Translations under genes and position numbers: made by a program
The notes under the pieces: generated by a model
Database searches by the model: none
What the model saw: the letters and a program-made list of their open reading frames with translations, nothing else
What the model was told of the DNA's origin: nothing
Part shown: positions 24,342 through 31,753 of the stretch, piece after piece
How the letters are laid out: every line of letters begins with the position of its first letter
How positions within the stretch are numbered: the stretch's first letter is position 1
Assembly: GCF_004216665.1 (NCBI RefSeq)
Contig: NZ_SGWY01000001.1
Coordinates: 248,001-312,000 of the forward strand
DNA: 64,000 bases
Origin: Agromyces ramosus
Lineage (GTDB): Bacteria > Actinomycetota > Actinomycetes > Actinomycetales > Microbacteriaceae
Direction: 5' to 3'

Positions 24342-25079
24342 ATGGCAAAGCAGTCCATCTTCGGCCGCATCTCGCAACTCCTGCGGGCCAACATCAACGC
24401 CCTCATCGACCAGGCCGAGGATCCGCAGATGATGCTCGACCAGATGGTGCGCGACTTCACGAACAGCATCGCCGACGCCGAGGCGGCCATCGCCGAGACC
24501 ATCGGCAACCTGCGACTCCTCGAGGACGACCACCGCGAGGACGTGGAGGCCGCCCGCGAGTGGGGCGAGAAGGCCCTCGCCGCGAGCCGCAAGGGCGACG
24601 AGCTGCGCAGCGCCGGAGACGCGGTGGATGCCGACAAGTTCGACAACCTCGCGAAGGTCGCCCTCAGTCGCCAGATCTCGGCCGAGAACGAGGCGAAGGC
24701 CGCCGAGCCGCAGATCGCCGCGCAGACCGAGGTGGTCGACAAGCTCAAGAGCGGGCTGAACGGCATGAAGGAGAAGCTCGTCCAGTTGCAGAACAAGCGC
24801 TCCGAGCTGGTCGCCCGCGCGAAGACCGCCCAGGCGCAGCGGCAGGTGCATGACGCGGTCAAGTCGATCGACATCCTCGACCCGACCAGCGAGATCGGCC
24901 GCTTCGAGGACAAGATCCGCCGCGAGGAGGCCGTCGTCCGCGGCCAGGCCGAGCTCGCCGCCTCGAGCCTCGACGCGCAGTTCAACGAGCTCGACGACCT
25001 CGGCGAGCTCACCGAGGTCGATGCGCGTCTTGCGGAGTTGAAGGCCGGCGGTTCGTCGCGGGGCCAGATCTCGGGCTGA
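24342..25079 (+). CDS. pspA: PspA/IM30 family envelope-stress protein
   Basis: This 245-residue protein is almost all alpha-helical, starting with the conserved amphipathic helix FGRISQLLRANINALIDQAEDP, which binds membranes, and continuing as a PspA coiled coil (EWGEKALAASRKGDELR and later helices) with charged C-terminus. PspA-type proteins assemble on the inner face of the membrane and limit proton leakage under envelope stress. AAAGGAAC precedes the ATG. It follows the TPM-domain gene closely. No PspF-type activator or PspB/C partners are near, which fits the ClgR-PspA style of actinobacteria. Confidence 0.92.
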   Translation: MAKQSIFGRISQLLRANINALIDQAEDPQMMLDQMVRDFTNSIADAEAAIAETIGNLRLLEDDHREDVEAAREWGEKALAASRKGDELRSAGDAVDADKFDNLAKVALSRQISAENEAKAAEPQIAAQTEVVDKLKSGLNGMKEKLVQLQNKRSELVARAKTAQAQRQVHDAVKSIDILDPTSEIGRFEDKIRREEAVVRGQAELAASSLDAQFNELDDLGELTEVDARLAELKAGGSSRGQISG

Positions 25080-25092
25080 GCGGCTGCGATGA

Positions 25093-25126
25093 CGGATGCC
25101 GCGGCCCGCGACGGTCGCGGCATCCG
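25093..25126. terminator. Hairpin after pspA
   Basis: CGGATGCCGCG (25093-25103) pairs with CGCGGCATCCG (25116-25126) around 12 bases, starting 13 bases after the pspA stop. It uses the same stem word as the terminators at 354 and 42237. Confidence 0.7.
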
Positions 25127-25201
25127 CTCGTTCCCGGTGGGCACCCGCCCCGGTCCCACCCGAGGAGGCAGATGCGAAGCCCGGATCCAGCGAGGCGGCG
25201 G

Positions 25202-25207
25202 TAGCGT
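25202..25207 (+). promoter_or_regulatory. Leaderless -10 box of the J-domain gene
   Basis: TAGCGT ends six bases before the ATG at 25214. No Shine-Dalgarno is present. Confidence 0.5.
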
Positions 25208-25213
25208 TCGAGT

Positions 25214-25864
25214 ATGACGCCGGACGAGGCCGCCGCGGTGCTCGGCGTCCGGCGGGACGCCGACGGAGCCGAGATCGACCGCGCCTACCGGCACCTCGCG
25301 CGCGAGCTCCATCCCGACCGGTTCGCGGGCAGGCCGGCGGCCGACGTGCGCGCCGCGAGCGAACGCTTCGTCGATGTCACCCGCGCGCGCGACGTGCTGC
25401 TCCGGACGGCGGTCGACCGGATCCGCGGCCGGGAGGGGGGTCCCGGCGAGGGCGGCGACGGCGGCGCCACCGGTGGCGCCACCGCCCGCCGCCGCGTCCG
25501 GATCGTCGACGAGCGGGTCGTGGATGCCGAGGCGGTCCGGCCCGCCGGCCCCTCGAGCTGGTGGCTCTTCGGCACGTGGACGCTCCTCCTGCTGATGGGA
25601 GCGGTGCTCGCGCTGTCGGGGCTGCCGGTCTGGAGCCCGATCGACCTGTCGGTGCGGGTCGGGCTGCTCGTGGGTTCCGCGATCGCGACCGGCCTCACGG
25701 GTCGCCGCTGGGCGTGGCGCACGACCCTCGTGCTCATCGGGGTGAACGCCGTCGCGACGGTGCTCGCGACGACCATCGGGGGCCTGCTGGGCCTGGGGTT
25801 CATGATCGTCGCGAGCTTCGGGCTGGCCGTGCAGGCGCGCCTCGTGCGGTTTCCCGACCAGTGA
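25214..25864 (+). CDS. J-domain membrane protein
   Basis: This 216-residue protein begins with a J domain (residues 1-60) whose HPD tripeptide lies in ELHPDRFAG, the motif that stimulates DnaK ATPase. A Gly/Arg linker follows. The C-terminal half has three or so hydrophobic helices (WWLFGTWTLLLLMGAVLALSG, VGLLVGSAIATG, VLIGVNAVATVLATTIGGLLGLGFMIVASFG; given in parts). It probably recruits Hsp70 to the membrane, a role seen for some DnaJ-like membrane proteins; the client is unknown. The message appears leaderless, with TAGCGT just before the ATG. Confidence 0.8.
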   Translation: MTPDEAAAVLGVRRDADGAEIDRAYRHLARELHPDRFAGRPAADVRAASERFVDVTRARDVLLRTAVDRIRGREGGPGEGGDGGATGGATARRRVRIVDERVVDAEAVRPAGPSSWWLFGTWTLLLLMGAVLALSGLPVWSPIDLSVRVGLLVGSAIATGLTGRRWAWRTTLVLIGVNAVATVLATTIGGLLGLGFMIVASFGLAVQARLVRFPDQ

Positions 25865-25885
25865 CGTGACGCGGGGCGAGCGCGA

Positions 25886-25891
25886 TACTGT
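25886..25891 (+). promoter_or_regulatory. Leaderless -10 box of the arginase-like gene
   Basis: TACTGT ends seven bases before the ATG at 25899, with no ribosome site between them. Confidence 0.5.
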
Positions 25892-25898
25892 GTGAGGC

Positions 25899-26789
25899 AT
25901 GCCCGCAACGTTCGTCGTCGTTCCCCAATGGCAGGGCTCCGTCTCGTCGCGCGCGATGAGCCACGCCGACGGCGCGGTCGCCATCCTCGGCGACCTGCCG
26001 GCCGCCGCCACGATCCTCGTCGAGGTGCCCGTGGAGGCCGGCGACGCCCTCGGCACCGGCGTGGCCAGGTACAGCGCGCTCCGGCGCGTGCGCGAGCGCA
26101 CCGAGAAGGCGCTCGCCCAGGTGCCCGACCTGGCCATCACGGTCGGTGGCGACTGCGGCGCGTCGCTCGGCGCGGTGGCCCACGCGTCGCGGCGTGCCGG
26201 TGGCGACCTCGCGGTGCTCTGGCTCGATGCGCACCCCGACCTCAACACCCCCGAGTCGTCGCCCTCCGGCGGCTTCGGCGGCATGACCCTGCGTGCGATC
26301 GCCGGCGACGGCGCCGACGGGCTCGCCCTCGACGAGCAGACCCGGGTCGCGCCGGCGCGGCTCGTGCTCGGAGGCATCCGTGCGATCGACGACGAGGAGC
26401 GCCGCTTCATCGACGAGCACGACGTGGCCGTGCTCACCGTGGAGGACCTCTCCGACCCCTCGATGGTCATCGCCGCGCTCGAGGACACCGGCGCCTCGCA
26501 GGTGTTCGTGCACGTGGACCTCGACGTGCTCGACCCCTCCGCGCTCGCCGGCCTCTCGTATCCGATGCCGTTCGGCATCGAGACGGCGACGCTCGTCGCG
26601 CTGCTGCGGGCCGTGGCGGCCCGGTTCCCGCTGGCGGGCGCCGCCATCGCGGGATTCGCACCGAGCTCCCCCGAGGCCGCGGAGGACGACCTGCCCACCA
26701 TCCTGCGGCTCGTCGCCGCGCTCACGTCGGGCGGCGCGGCGCGCGCGTCGGACGTCGGCGACGCGGCATCCGCCACCGGATCGGACTGA
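25899..26789 (+). CDS. Arginase/ureohydrolase family protein
   Basis: This 296-residue protein has the arginase fold with metal motifs WLDAHPDLN (D110, H112, D114) and HVDLDVLDP (D207, D209). The first metal ligand of the family, His in GGDH, is Cys86 here (VGGDCGAS). Relatives include arginase, agmatinase and formimidoylglutamase, which use two Mn ions to hydrolyse guanidino groups. The Cys replacement leaves the exact substrate and even activity uncertain. It lies alone with a leaderless promoter, next to a flavin oxidoreductase, and no arginine catabolic genes are near. Confidence 0.82.
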   Translation: MPATFVVVPQWQGSVSSRAMSHADGAVAILGDLPAAATILVEVPVEAGDALGTGVARYSALRRVRERTEKALAQVPDLAITVGGDCGASLGAVAHASRRAGGDLAVLWLDAHPDLNTPESSPSGGFGGMTLRAIAGDGADGLALDEQTRVAPARLVLGGIRAIDDEERRFIDEHDVAVLTVEDLSDPSMVIAALEDTGASQVFVHVDLDVLDPSALAGLSYPMPFGIETATLVALLRAVAARFPLAGAAIAGFAPSSPEAAEDDLPTILRLVAALTSGGAARASDVGDAASATGSD

Positions 26790-26824
26790 CCGCGCGACGG
26801 GTGTCGCCCGTCGGCAGGCCTGCC

Positions 26825-26830
26825 TAGGCT
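26825..26830 (+). promoter_or_regulatory. -10 box upstream of the flavin oxidoreductase
   Basis: TAGGCT precedes a leader of about 40 bases that contains GGAGGGAG just before the ATG at 26873. Confidence 0.45.
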
Positions 26831-26872
26831 GGGACCACGCTGCCCGGCGCCGCCCGGGCCGGAGGGAGACAC

Positions 26873-28315
26873 ATGGAGCGCGAGGTGGACGTCGTCGTCG
26901 TCGGCGGGGGCCCCGTCGGCGAGAATGTCGCTGACCGGGCGCGGGCCGGGGGCCTCGACGTGGTGCTCGTGGAGCACGAGCTCGTCGGGGGCGAATGCTC
27001 CTACTGGGCGTGCGTGCCGTCGAAGACCCTCCTGCGCAGTGCGGCGGCCCTGCGCGCCGCGCGCCGCGTTCCGGGCGCCGCCGAGGCGATCACGGGCGAG
27101 CTCGACGTGGCCGCCGTGCTCCGCCGCCGCGATTTCTGGGTCTCGGACTGGACCGACGACGGCGCCGCGAAGTGGGTCGCCGGCGCGGGCATCGGGCTCG
27201 AGCGGGGCCACGGGAGACTCGACGGTCCGCGCCGGGTCGTCGTGGAGCACCCCGACGGCTCGGAGGTGACGCTCGTGGCCCGGCACGCGGTCGTGCTCTC
27301 GACCGGATCGGACCCCGTCATCCCGCCGGTCGTCGGCCTGGCCGAGGCGGAGCCGTGGACGAGTCGCGATGCGACGAGCGTGCAGCATCCGCCCGCCCGG
27401 CTCGCCATCATCGGCGGCGGCGTCGTGGCCTGCGAGATGGCGACCGCCTACGCGGGGTTCGGCACGCAGGTCACGGTGCTCGCCCGCAGCGGGCTGCTCG
27501 GACGGATGGAGGCGTTCGCCGGTGAGGCGGTCGCGGCCGGGCTGCGCGGGCTCGGCGCGACCGTGCGGCTCGGTGTCGAGCCCACGCAGGTCGAGCGCAA
27601 CGCGTCGGGCGAGGTCGTCATCACGCTCGACGACGAGTCCACGGTGACGGCCGACGAGGTGCTGGTCGCGACGGGCCGCACGCCCCGGTCCCGCACGGTC
27701 GGCCTCGAGTCCGTCGGGCTCGAGCCGGGCTCGTGGCTGACGGTCGACGAGACGATGCTGGTCGCCGACGCCCAGGGCGACGGCGAGTGGCTCTACGGCG
27801 TCGGTGACGTGAACCACCGGGCGCTGCTCACCCACGAGGGCAAGTACCAGGGTCGCGCGGCGGGCGACGTCATCGTCGCCCGTGCGCTCGGCCGTCCCGT
27901 CGACGCAACGCCGTGGGGCGTGCACGCCGCCACCGCCGACCACGCCGCGGTGCCGCAGGTGGTCTTCGCCGAGCCCGAGTGCGTGTCGGTGGGGCTCACC
28001 GAGGCGGAGGCCGCCCGGGCCGCCGTCGAGGTGCGGATCGCCGACGTGCCGATGCAGTCGGCGAGCGGCGCGGGCATCCTCGCCGACGGCTACGAGGGCC
28101 GGGCGCGACTCGTCGTCGACGCCGAGCGCGGGGTGGTGCTCGGTGCGACGTTCGTGGGACAGGACGTCGCCGAGCTCCTGCACGCGGCGACCGTCGCCGT
28201 CGTCGGGGAGGTGCCGGTCGACCGTCTCTGGCACGCGGTGCCGGCGTTCCCGACCATGAGCGAGGTGTGGTTGCGACTGCTCGAGGACCTCGGCCGCCCC
28301 AAGGCCGCCGCGTGA
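26873..28315 (+). CDS. Pyridine nucleotide-disulfide oxidoreductase, class I-like
   Basis: This 480-residue flavoprotein resembles dihydrolipoamide dehydrogenase and mercuric reductase. FAD-binding GGGPVGENVA is at residues 11-20. The redox pair is C42 and C47 (ECSYWACVPSK). NAD(P)-binding IIGGGVVACEMA and the second FAD motif GVGDVNHRALLTHEGKYQG (split) are present. The C-terminal dimer domain contains AFPTMSE where classical enzymes have a catalytic His: position 459 is Phe, while E464 remains. It may therefore not reduce disulfides normally and could act as a quinone or other oxidoreductase. Its stop overlaps the next gene as GTGA. Confidence 0.88.
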   Translation: MEREVDVVVVGGGPVGENVADRARAGGLDVVLVEHELVGGECSYWACVPSKTLLRSAAALRAARRVPGAAEAITGELDVAAVLRRRDFWVSDWTDDGAAKWVAGAGIGLERGHGRLDGPRRVVVEHPDGSEVTLVARHAVVLSTGSDPVIPPVVGLAEAEPWTSRDATSVQHPPARLAIIGGGVVACEMATAYAGFGTQVTVLARSGLLGRMEAFAGEAVAAGLRGLGATVRLGVEPTQVERNASGEVVITLDDESTVTADEVLVATGRTPRSRTVGLESVGLEPGSWLTVDETMLVADAQGDGEWLYGVGDVNHRALLTHEGKYQGRAAGDVIVARALGRPVDATPWGVHAATADHAAVPQVVFAEPECVSVGLTEAEAARAAVEVRIADVPMQSASGAGILADGYEGRARLVVDAERGVVLGATFVGQDVAELLHAATVAVVGEVPVDRLWHAVPAFPTMSEVWLRLLEDLGRPKAAA

Positions 28316-28722
28316 GCGGGCCGACGGTGCGCATCCGGCTCACGGACTCGCCGATCAGCCGGGCCGGCTACTGGTGGGCGACGGCGGTCGGCTTCACGTG
28401 GGGCTTCATCTGGAGCACGGGTCCGGTCCAGGTCCGCCACGGGCTCATCGTCTTCACCGGCATGCCGAAGTGGACGTTCGGACGCGGCGGGTCGTGCGTC
28501 GGCGGCTGCTACCTCACCGATCGCAACGCGGGCGACCTCGTGCTGGGCCACGAGGTGGTGCACCAGCGGCAGTGGCGCACCTACGGCATGCTGTTCCCGC
28601 TGCTGTACCTCATCGCCGGCCGCGATCCGCTCGGGAACCGCTTCGAGATCGAGGCGGGACTCGAGGCCGGCGGCTACCTTCCGAAGCAACGTCGGGCGCG
28701 GCAGCACCGCACCGGGCGCTGA
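28312..28722 (+). CDS. Small HExxH-motif protein, translationally coupled to the flavoprotein
   Basis: This 136-residue protein has one or two hydrophobic segments in the N-terminal third (YWWATAVGFTWGFIWSTG), paired cysteines (SCVGGC) and the motif H80-E81-V-V-H84 in GHEVVHQRQW, typical of zinc metallopeptidase-like folds. Similar proteins are called Fe-S oxidoreductase or hypothetical; I do not assign one. The GTG at 28312 overlaps the upstream stop, so it is made together with the flavin reductase, and the two may act together. A third zinc ligand is not clear. Confidence 0.65.
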   Translation: MSGPTVRIRLTDSPISRAGYWWATAVGFTWGFIWSTGPVQVRHGLIVFTGMPKWTFGRGGSCVGGCYLTDRNAGDLVLGHEVVHQRQWRTYGMLFPLLYLIAGRDPLGNRFEIEAGLEAGGYLPKQRRARQHRTGR

Positions 28723-28727
28723 GACGT

Positions 28728-28771
28728 CGAACGGCCCGGATGCCGCAGTGTGCGGGCATCCGGGCCGTTCG
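28728..28771. terminator. Strong bidirectional terminator
   Basis: A perfect 17-base-pair stem (28728-28744 with 28755-28771) lies between two convergent genes, the HExxH gene and the siderophore-binding protein gene. Confidence 0.8.
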
Positions 28772-28804
28772 CGTGCCGGCTTCGCGCAGCGAGGCGCGAC
28801 GCGC

Positions 28805-29824
28805 TCAGTCCGCGGACTGGGCGGCGGCCGAGAGCGACGCGACGAGCTCGTCGAGCCCGTAGGTCAAGGACAGGGCCGTGGGCGGGGAGACCGCGGCGAT
28901 GAGTTCCGTGCCGACGACCTGCGCGACCTGGCCGCGCGCGACCGCCGGGATGGCCTGGATCGGCGCGGACGCGAGGAAGGCGTCGGCCTCCTCCTGCGTG
29001 TCGTGGTAGCTGATGATCAGGTCGGAGTCGAGCTGGTCGAGCTGCTCGTAGGAGAGCGTGTAGTAGAAGGGCGAGTCACCGTTCGCGAGCTCGGCGACGG
29101 CGGGCGCGTCCTCGAGGCCGAGGGCCGAGAGGAACTCCACGCGCGAGTCCTCGGGGGTGTAGACGTAGAAGGTGCCGGCGACATCCCAGACGGCGGCGAC
29201 GGTCTGCCCCTCGAGCTCGGGGTGCGCCTCCGCCTGGGCGGCGAGCTCGGCGTCGAGGTCGTCGAGCACGCCCTGCGCCTCGTCGGCCTTGCCGAGGGCG
29301 GTGCCGACGATCGTGACGGTCTCGCGCCACGGGGTCGTCCACGGCTCGTCGGGGTAGGCCACGGTGGGGGCGATCTCGCTGAGGAGCTCGTACTGCTCCT
29401 CGGTGATGCCCGAGTACGGCGCCAGGATCACGTCGGGAGCGGCCTCGACGATCTCCTCGTACGGGGGCGCCTCGCCGTCATCGGTGAGGATGACGGGGGT
29501 CTCCTCGCCGAGCTCGTCGAGCTCCTCGGCGACCCACGGCAGCACGCCGTCCTCGTTCGCGCCGTAGGCCTGCTGGCCGATGGCCACGGGCACGACGCCC
29601 AGGGCGAGCGCCGCCTCGGTGCTGCCCCAGCCCCAGGTCGCCACGCGCTCGGGCGCGGCGGGGATCTCGGTCTCGCCGAACGCGTGCTCGATCGTCACGG
29701 GGAAGCCACCGTCGGCGGCTGCGGTCGAGCCGTTCCCGTCGGGCGCGGCGGTGGAACAGCCGGCGAGGCTGAGGGCGGCCGCGGTGGCGGCGGCCAGGAC
29801 GGCGATCGTGCGTCGGGCGTGCAT
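28805..29824 (-). CDS. Iron-siderophore ABC transporter substrate-binding lipoprotein
   Basis: This 339-residue protein has a signal peptide with lipobox LAGC (Cys23) and a periplasmic-binding-protein type III fold (FecB/FhuD-like) spanning about 55-335, with PERVATWGWGSTEAALALGV near the start and a long connecting helix. It captures a ferric siderophore outside the membrane and passes it to the two permeases upstream in the operon. The ATG at 29824 lies 25 bases after a 19-base DtxR-type box, so it has its own iron-regulated promoter in addition to read-through. It is the last gene of the operon. Confidence 0.92.
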   Translation of the reverse strand: MHARRTIAVLAAATAAALSLAGCSTAAPDGNGSTAAADGGFPVTIEHAFGETEIPAAPERVATWGWGSTEAALALGVVPVAIGQQAYGANEDGVLPWVAEELDELGEETPVILTDDGEAPPYEEIVEAAPDVILAPYSGITEEQYELLSEIAPTVAYPDEPWTTPWRETVTIVGTALGKADEAQGVLDDLDAELAAQAEAHPELEGQTVAAVWDVAGTFYVYTPEDSRVEFLSALGLEDAPAVAELANGDSPFYYTLSYEQLDQLDSDLIISYHDTQEEADAFLASAPIQAIPAVARGQVAQVVGTELIAAVSPPTALSLTYGLDELVASLSAAAQSAD

Positions 29825-29848
29825 GAACTCCCTTTCGAGTGGGTGGAT

Positions 29849-29867
29849 TGAGGTTAGCCTAACCTAA
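29849..29867. promoter_or_regulatory. DtxR/IdeR-type iron box before the binding-protein gene
   Basis: TGAGGTTAGCCTAACCTAA closely matches the known IdeR/DtxR consensus TTAGGTTAGSCTAACCTAA. It lies between the ATPase stop and the binding-protein ATG, which implies a separate iron-repressed start for the last gene. Confidence 0.85.
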
Positions 29868-29870
29868 ACG

Positions 29871-30677
29871 TCAGGCCCGATGGAACCGACCGATCGGCAC
29901 GATCATCGGGGAGCCCGCGACGGGGTCGGGGGTCACGACGCAGTCGAGCCCGAAGGCGGCGCCGACCGTCTCGGCGGTCATCACCGCGGCCGGCTCCCCT
30001 GCGGCGGCGATGCGGCCGCCGTCGACCACGACGAGGTGGTCCGCGTAGCGCGCGGCGAGGTTCAACTCGTGCAGCACCATGACGACCGTCGTGCCGTGCT
30101 CGCGATTGGACTCCGTGAGCAGGTCGAGCAGTTCCAGCTGGTGGCTCACGTCGAGGAAGCTCGTGGGCTCGTCGAGCAGCACGATGTCGGCTCGCTGCGC
30201 GAGCGCCATCGCGATCCACACGCGCTGGCGCTGTCCGCCCGACAGTTCGGAGACCGCACGGTCGGCGAGCTCGGCGGTGCCCGTCGCCTCGAGCACCTCG
30301 GCCACGATCCGGTCGTCGTCGCTCGAGCGGCCGCCGAACCAGCCGCGGTGCGGGTGCCGCCCGCGCGACACGAGCTCCGCCACGAGCACGCCGTCGGGGG
30401 CCACCGGCTGCTGCGGCAGCACCGCCACGCGGCGCGCGAACTCCTTCGGCGCGAACGAGCGGATGTCGCGGCCGTCGAGCGTGACCCGCCCGGCCTCTGG
30501 GCGCATGAGGCGCGCGAGCCCGCGCAGCAGCGTGGACTTGCCGCTCGCGTTCGGTCCGACCACGGCCGTGATGCGGCCGTCGGGGATCTCGAGGTCGAGG
30601 CCCTCGACGACGCGGCGGCCGTCGTAGGCGAGGGTCAACGCATCGGCGCGGAGCGCATGCGGTGCTGGCGGGGTCAT
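29871..30677 (-). CDS. Iron-siderophore ABC transporter ATP-binding protein
   Basis: This 268-residue FecE/FepC-like ATPase energises siderophore uptake at the cytoplasmic face. Walker A is GPNASGKST (41-49), the signature is LSGGQRQR, Walker B is IVLLDEPTSFLD, and the switch histidine is in VLHELN. The ATG at 30677 overlaps the upstream permease stop (ATGA). It ends four bases before the iron box of the binding-protein gene. Confidence 0.95.
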   Translation of the reverse strand: MTPPAPHALRADALTLAYDGRRVVEGLDLEIPDGRITAVVGPNASGKSTLLRGLARLMRPEAGRVTLDGRDIRSFAPKEFARRVAVLPQQPVAPDGVLVAELVSRGRHPHRGWFGGRSSDDDRIVAEVLEATGTAELADRAVSELSGGQRQRVWIAMALAQRADIVLLDEPTSFLDVSHQLELLDLLTESNREHGTTVVMVLHELNLAARYADHLVVVDGGRIAAAGEPAAVMTAETVGAAFGLDCVVTPDPVAGSPMIVPIGRFHRA

Positions 30678-31753
30678 CCGTCCGATCCTCTCCGATTGCC
30701 CCTGGCGATGAGCCAGAGCAGGTAGGGGGCCCCGATGAGCCCCGTCACGATGCCGACGGGCACGGCGAAGCCCGTGAACGCGTGCTGGGCCACCAGGTCG
30801 GCGACGAGCACGATGGCGGCGCCCACCACGGCGGATGCCGCGAGCGCGGCCTGCCCGTGCCCCACCAGGGCGCGTGCGATCGGCGCCGCGACGAGCGCGA
30901 CGAATGCGATCGGTCCGGCGAGCGCGGTCGCCACCGCGACGAGCCCGACGCCCAGCACGATCGCCGTCGCGCGGGCACGGGTCGCGTCGAGCCCGAGCGA
31001 GCGCGCGCTGTCGTCGGAGAGCGCGAGCAGCGGCATCCGCGGCGAGAAGGCGACGGTGAGCACGAGGAGCACGGCGAGCGTCGACCCGGCGGTGCCGAGC
31101 TCCGGCCAGCCGACGCCGGCGATGCCGCCGACCATCCAGACGAGCGCCTCCGACGCCTCGCGCACCTCCGCCCGCGTGATCAGCCAGCCGAGCAGGCCCG
31201 ACACGATCGACGCGAGCCCGATGCCGACGAGCACGAAGCGGATGCCGGTGAGCCCGTCGCGCCACGCGAGGCCCCACATCAGGGCGGCCACGACGAGCGC
31301 GCCCGCGAACGCCGCGAGCGACACCGCAGGCCCCTCGAGGCCGAGCAGGAGCATCGAGCCGACCGCCGCGAGGCTCGCGCCGCCGGTGACGCCGAGGATG
31401 TCCGGGCTCGCGAGCGGGTTGCGCAGGGTCGTCTGGAACAGCGCGCCGCCGAGGCCGAGCGCCGTGCCCGCGACGATCGCGGCGAGCACGCGGGGCAGGC
31501 GCAGGCGCACGATCACGAACTCGGCCTTCGGCGAGCCCTGGCCCACGAGCGCGGCGAGCACGTCCCCGACGCCGAGCCCCGCCGCGCCGAGGAGCAGCGA
31601 CGCGGTCGCCGCGGCCAGCGCGAACAGCGACCCGACGGCCACGACGGTCGTCGCGCGGCGATGGGTTCGCGACCTGGCGGCGGCGACCCGGACCGCGAGG
31701 GGGTGGACCGACTCCCCCGGTCCGGTGGGCACGACGGCGGGCGCGACGCTCAC
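30674..31753 (-). CDS. Iron-siderophore ABC transporter permease (FecCD family)
   Basis: This 359-residue permease has about nine or ten hydrophobic helices and the family motif LRLPRVLAAIVAGTALGLGGALFQTTLRNPLASPDILGVTGGA (given in parts), which forms the vitamin B12/siderophore channel half. The N-terminal 35 residues are cytoplasmic and basic. It starts with GTG at 31753, overlapping the stop of the other permease gene by four bases. The two permeases form a heterodimer. Confidence 0.94.
   Translation of the reverse strand: MSVAPAVVPTGPGESVHPLAVRVAAARSRTHRRATTVVAVGSLFALAAATASLLLGAAGLGVGDVLAALVGQGSPKAEFVIVRLRLPRVLAAIVAGTALGLGGALFQTTLRNPLASPDILGVTGGASLAAVGSMLLLGLEGPAVSLAAFAGALVVAALMWGLAWRDGLTGIRFVLVGIGLASIVSGLLGWLITRAEVREASEALVWMVGGIAGVGWPELGTAGSTLAVLLVLTVAFSPRMPLLALSDDSARSLGLDATRARATAIVLGVGLVAVATALAGPIAFVALVAAPIARALVGHGQAALAASAVVGAAIVLVADLVAQHAFTGFAVPVGIVTGLIGAPYLLWLIARGNRRGSDG

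Noticed and set aside
22256..28234. A 1992-codon open frame on the minus strand
   Set aside because: It is antisense to the TPM, pspA, J-domain, arginase and oxidoreductase genes. Its composition (runs of Arg, Gly, Ala, Glu with no fold) is that of a GC-rich shadow frame.
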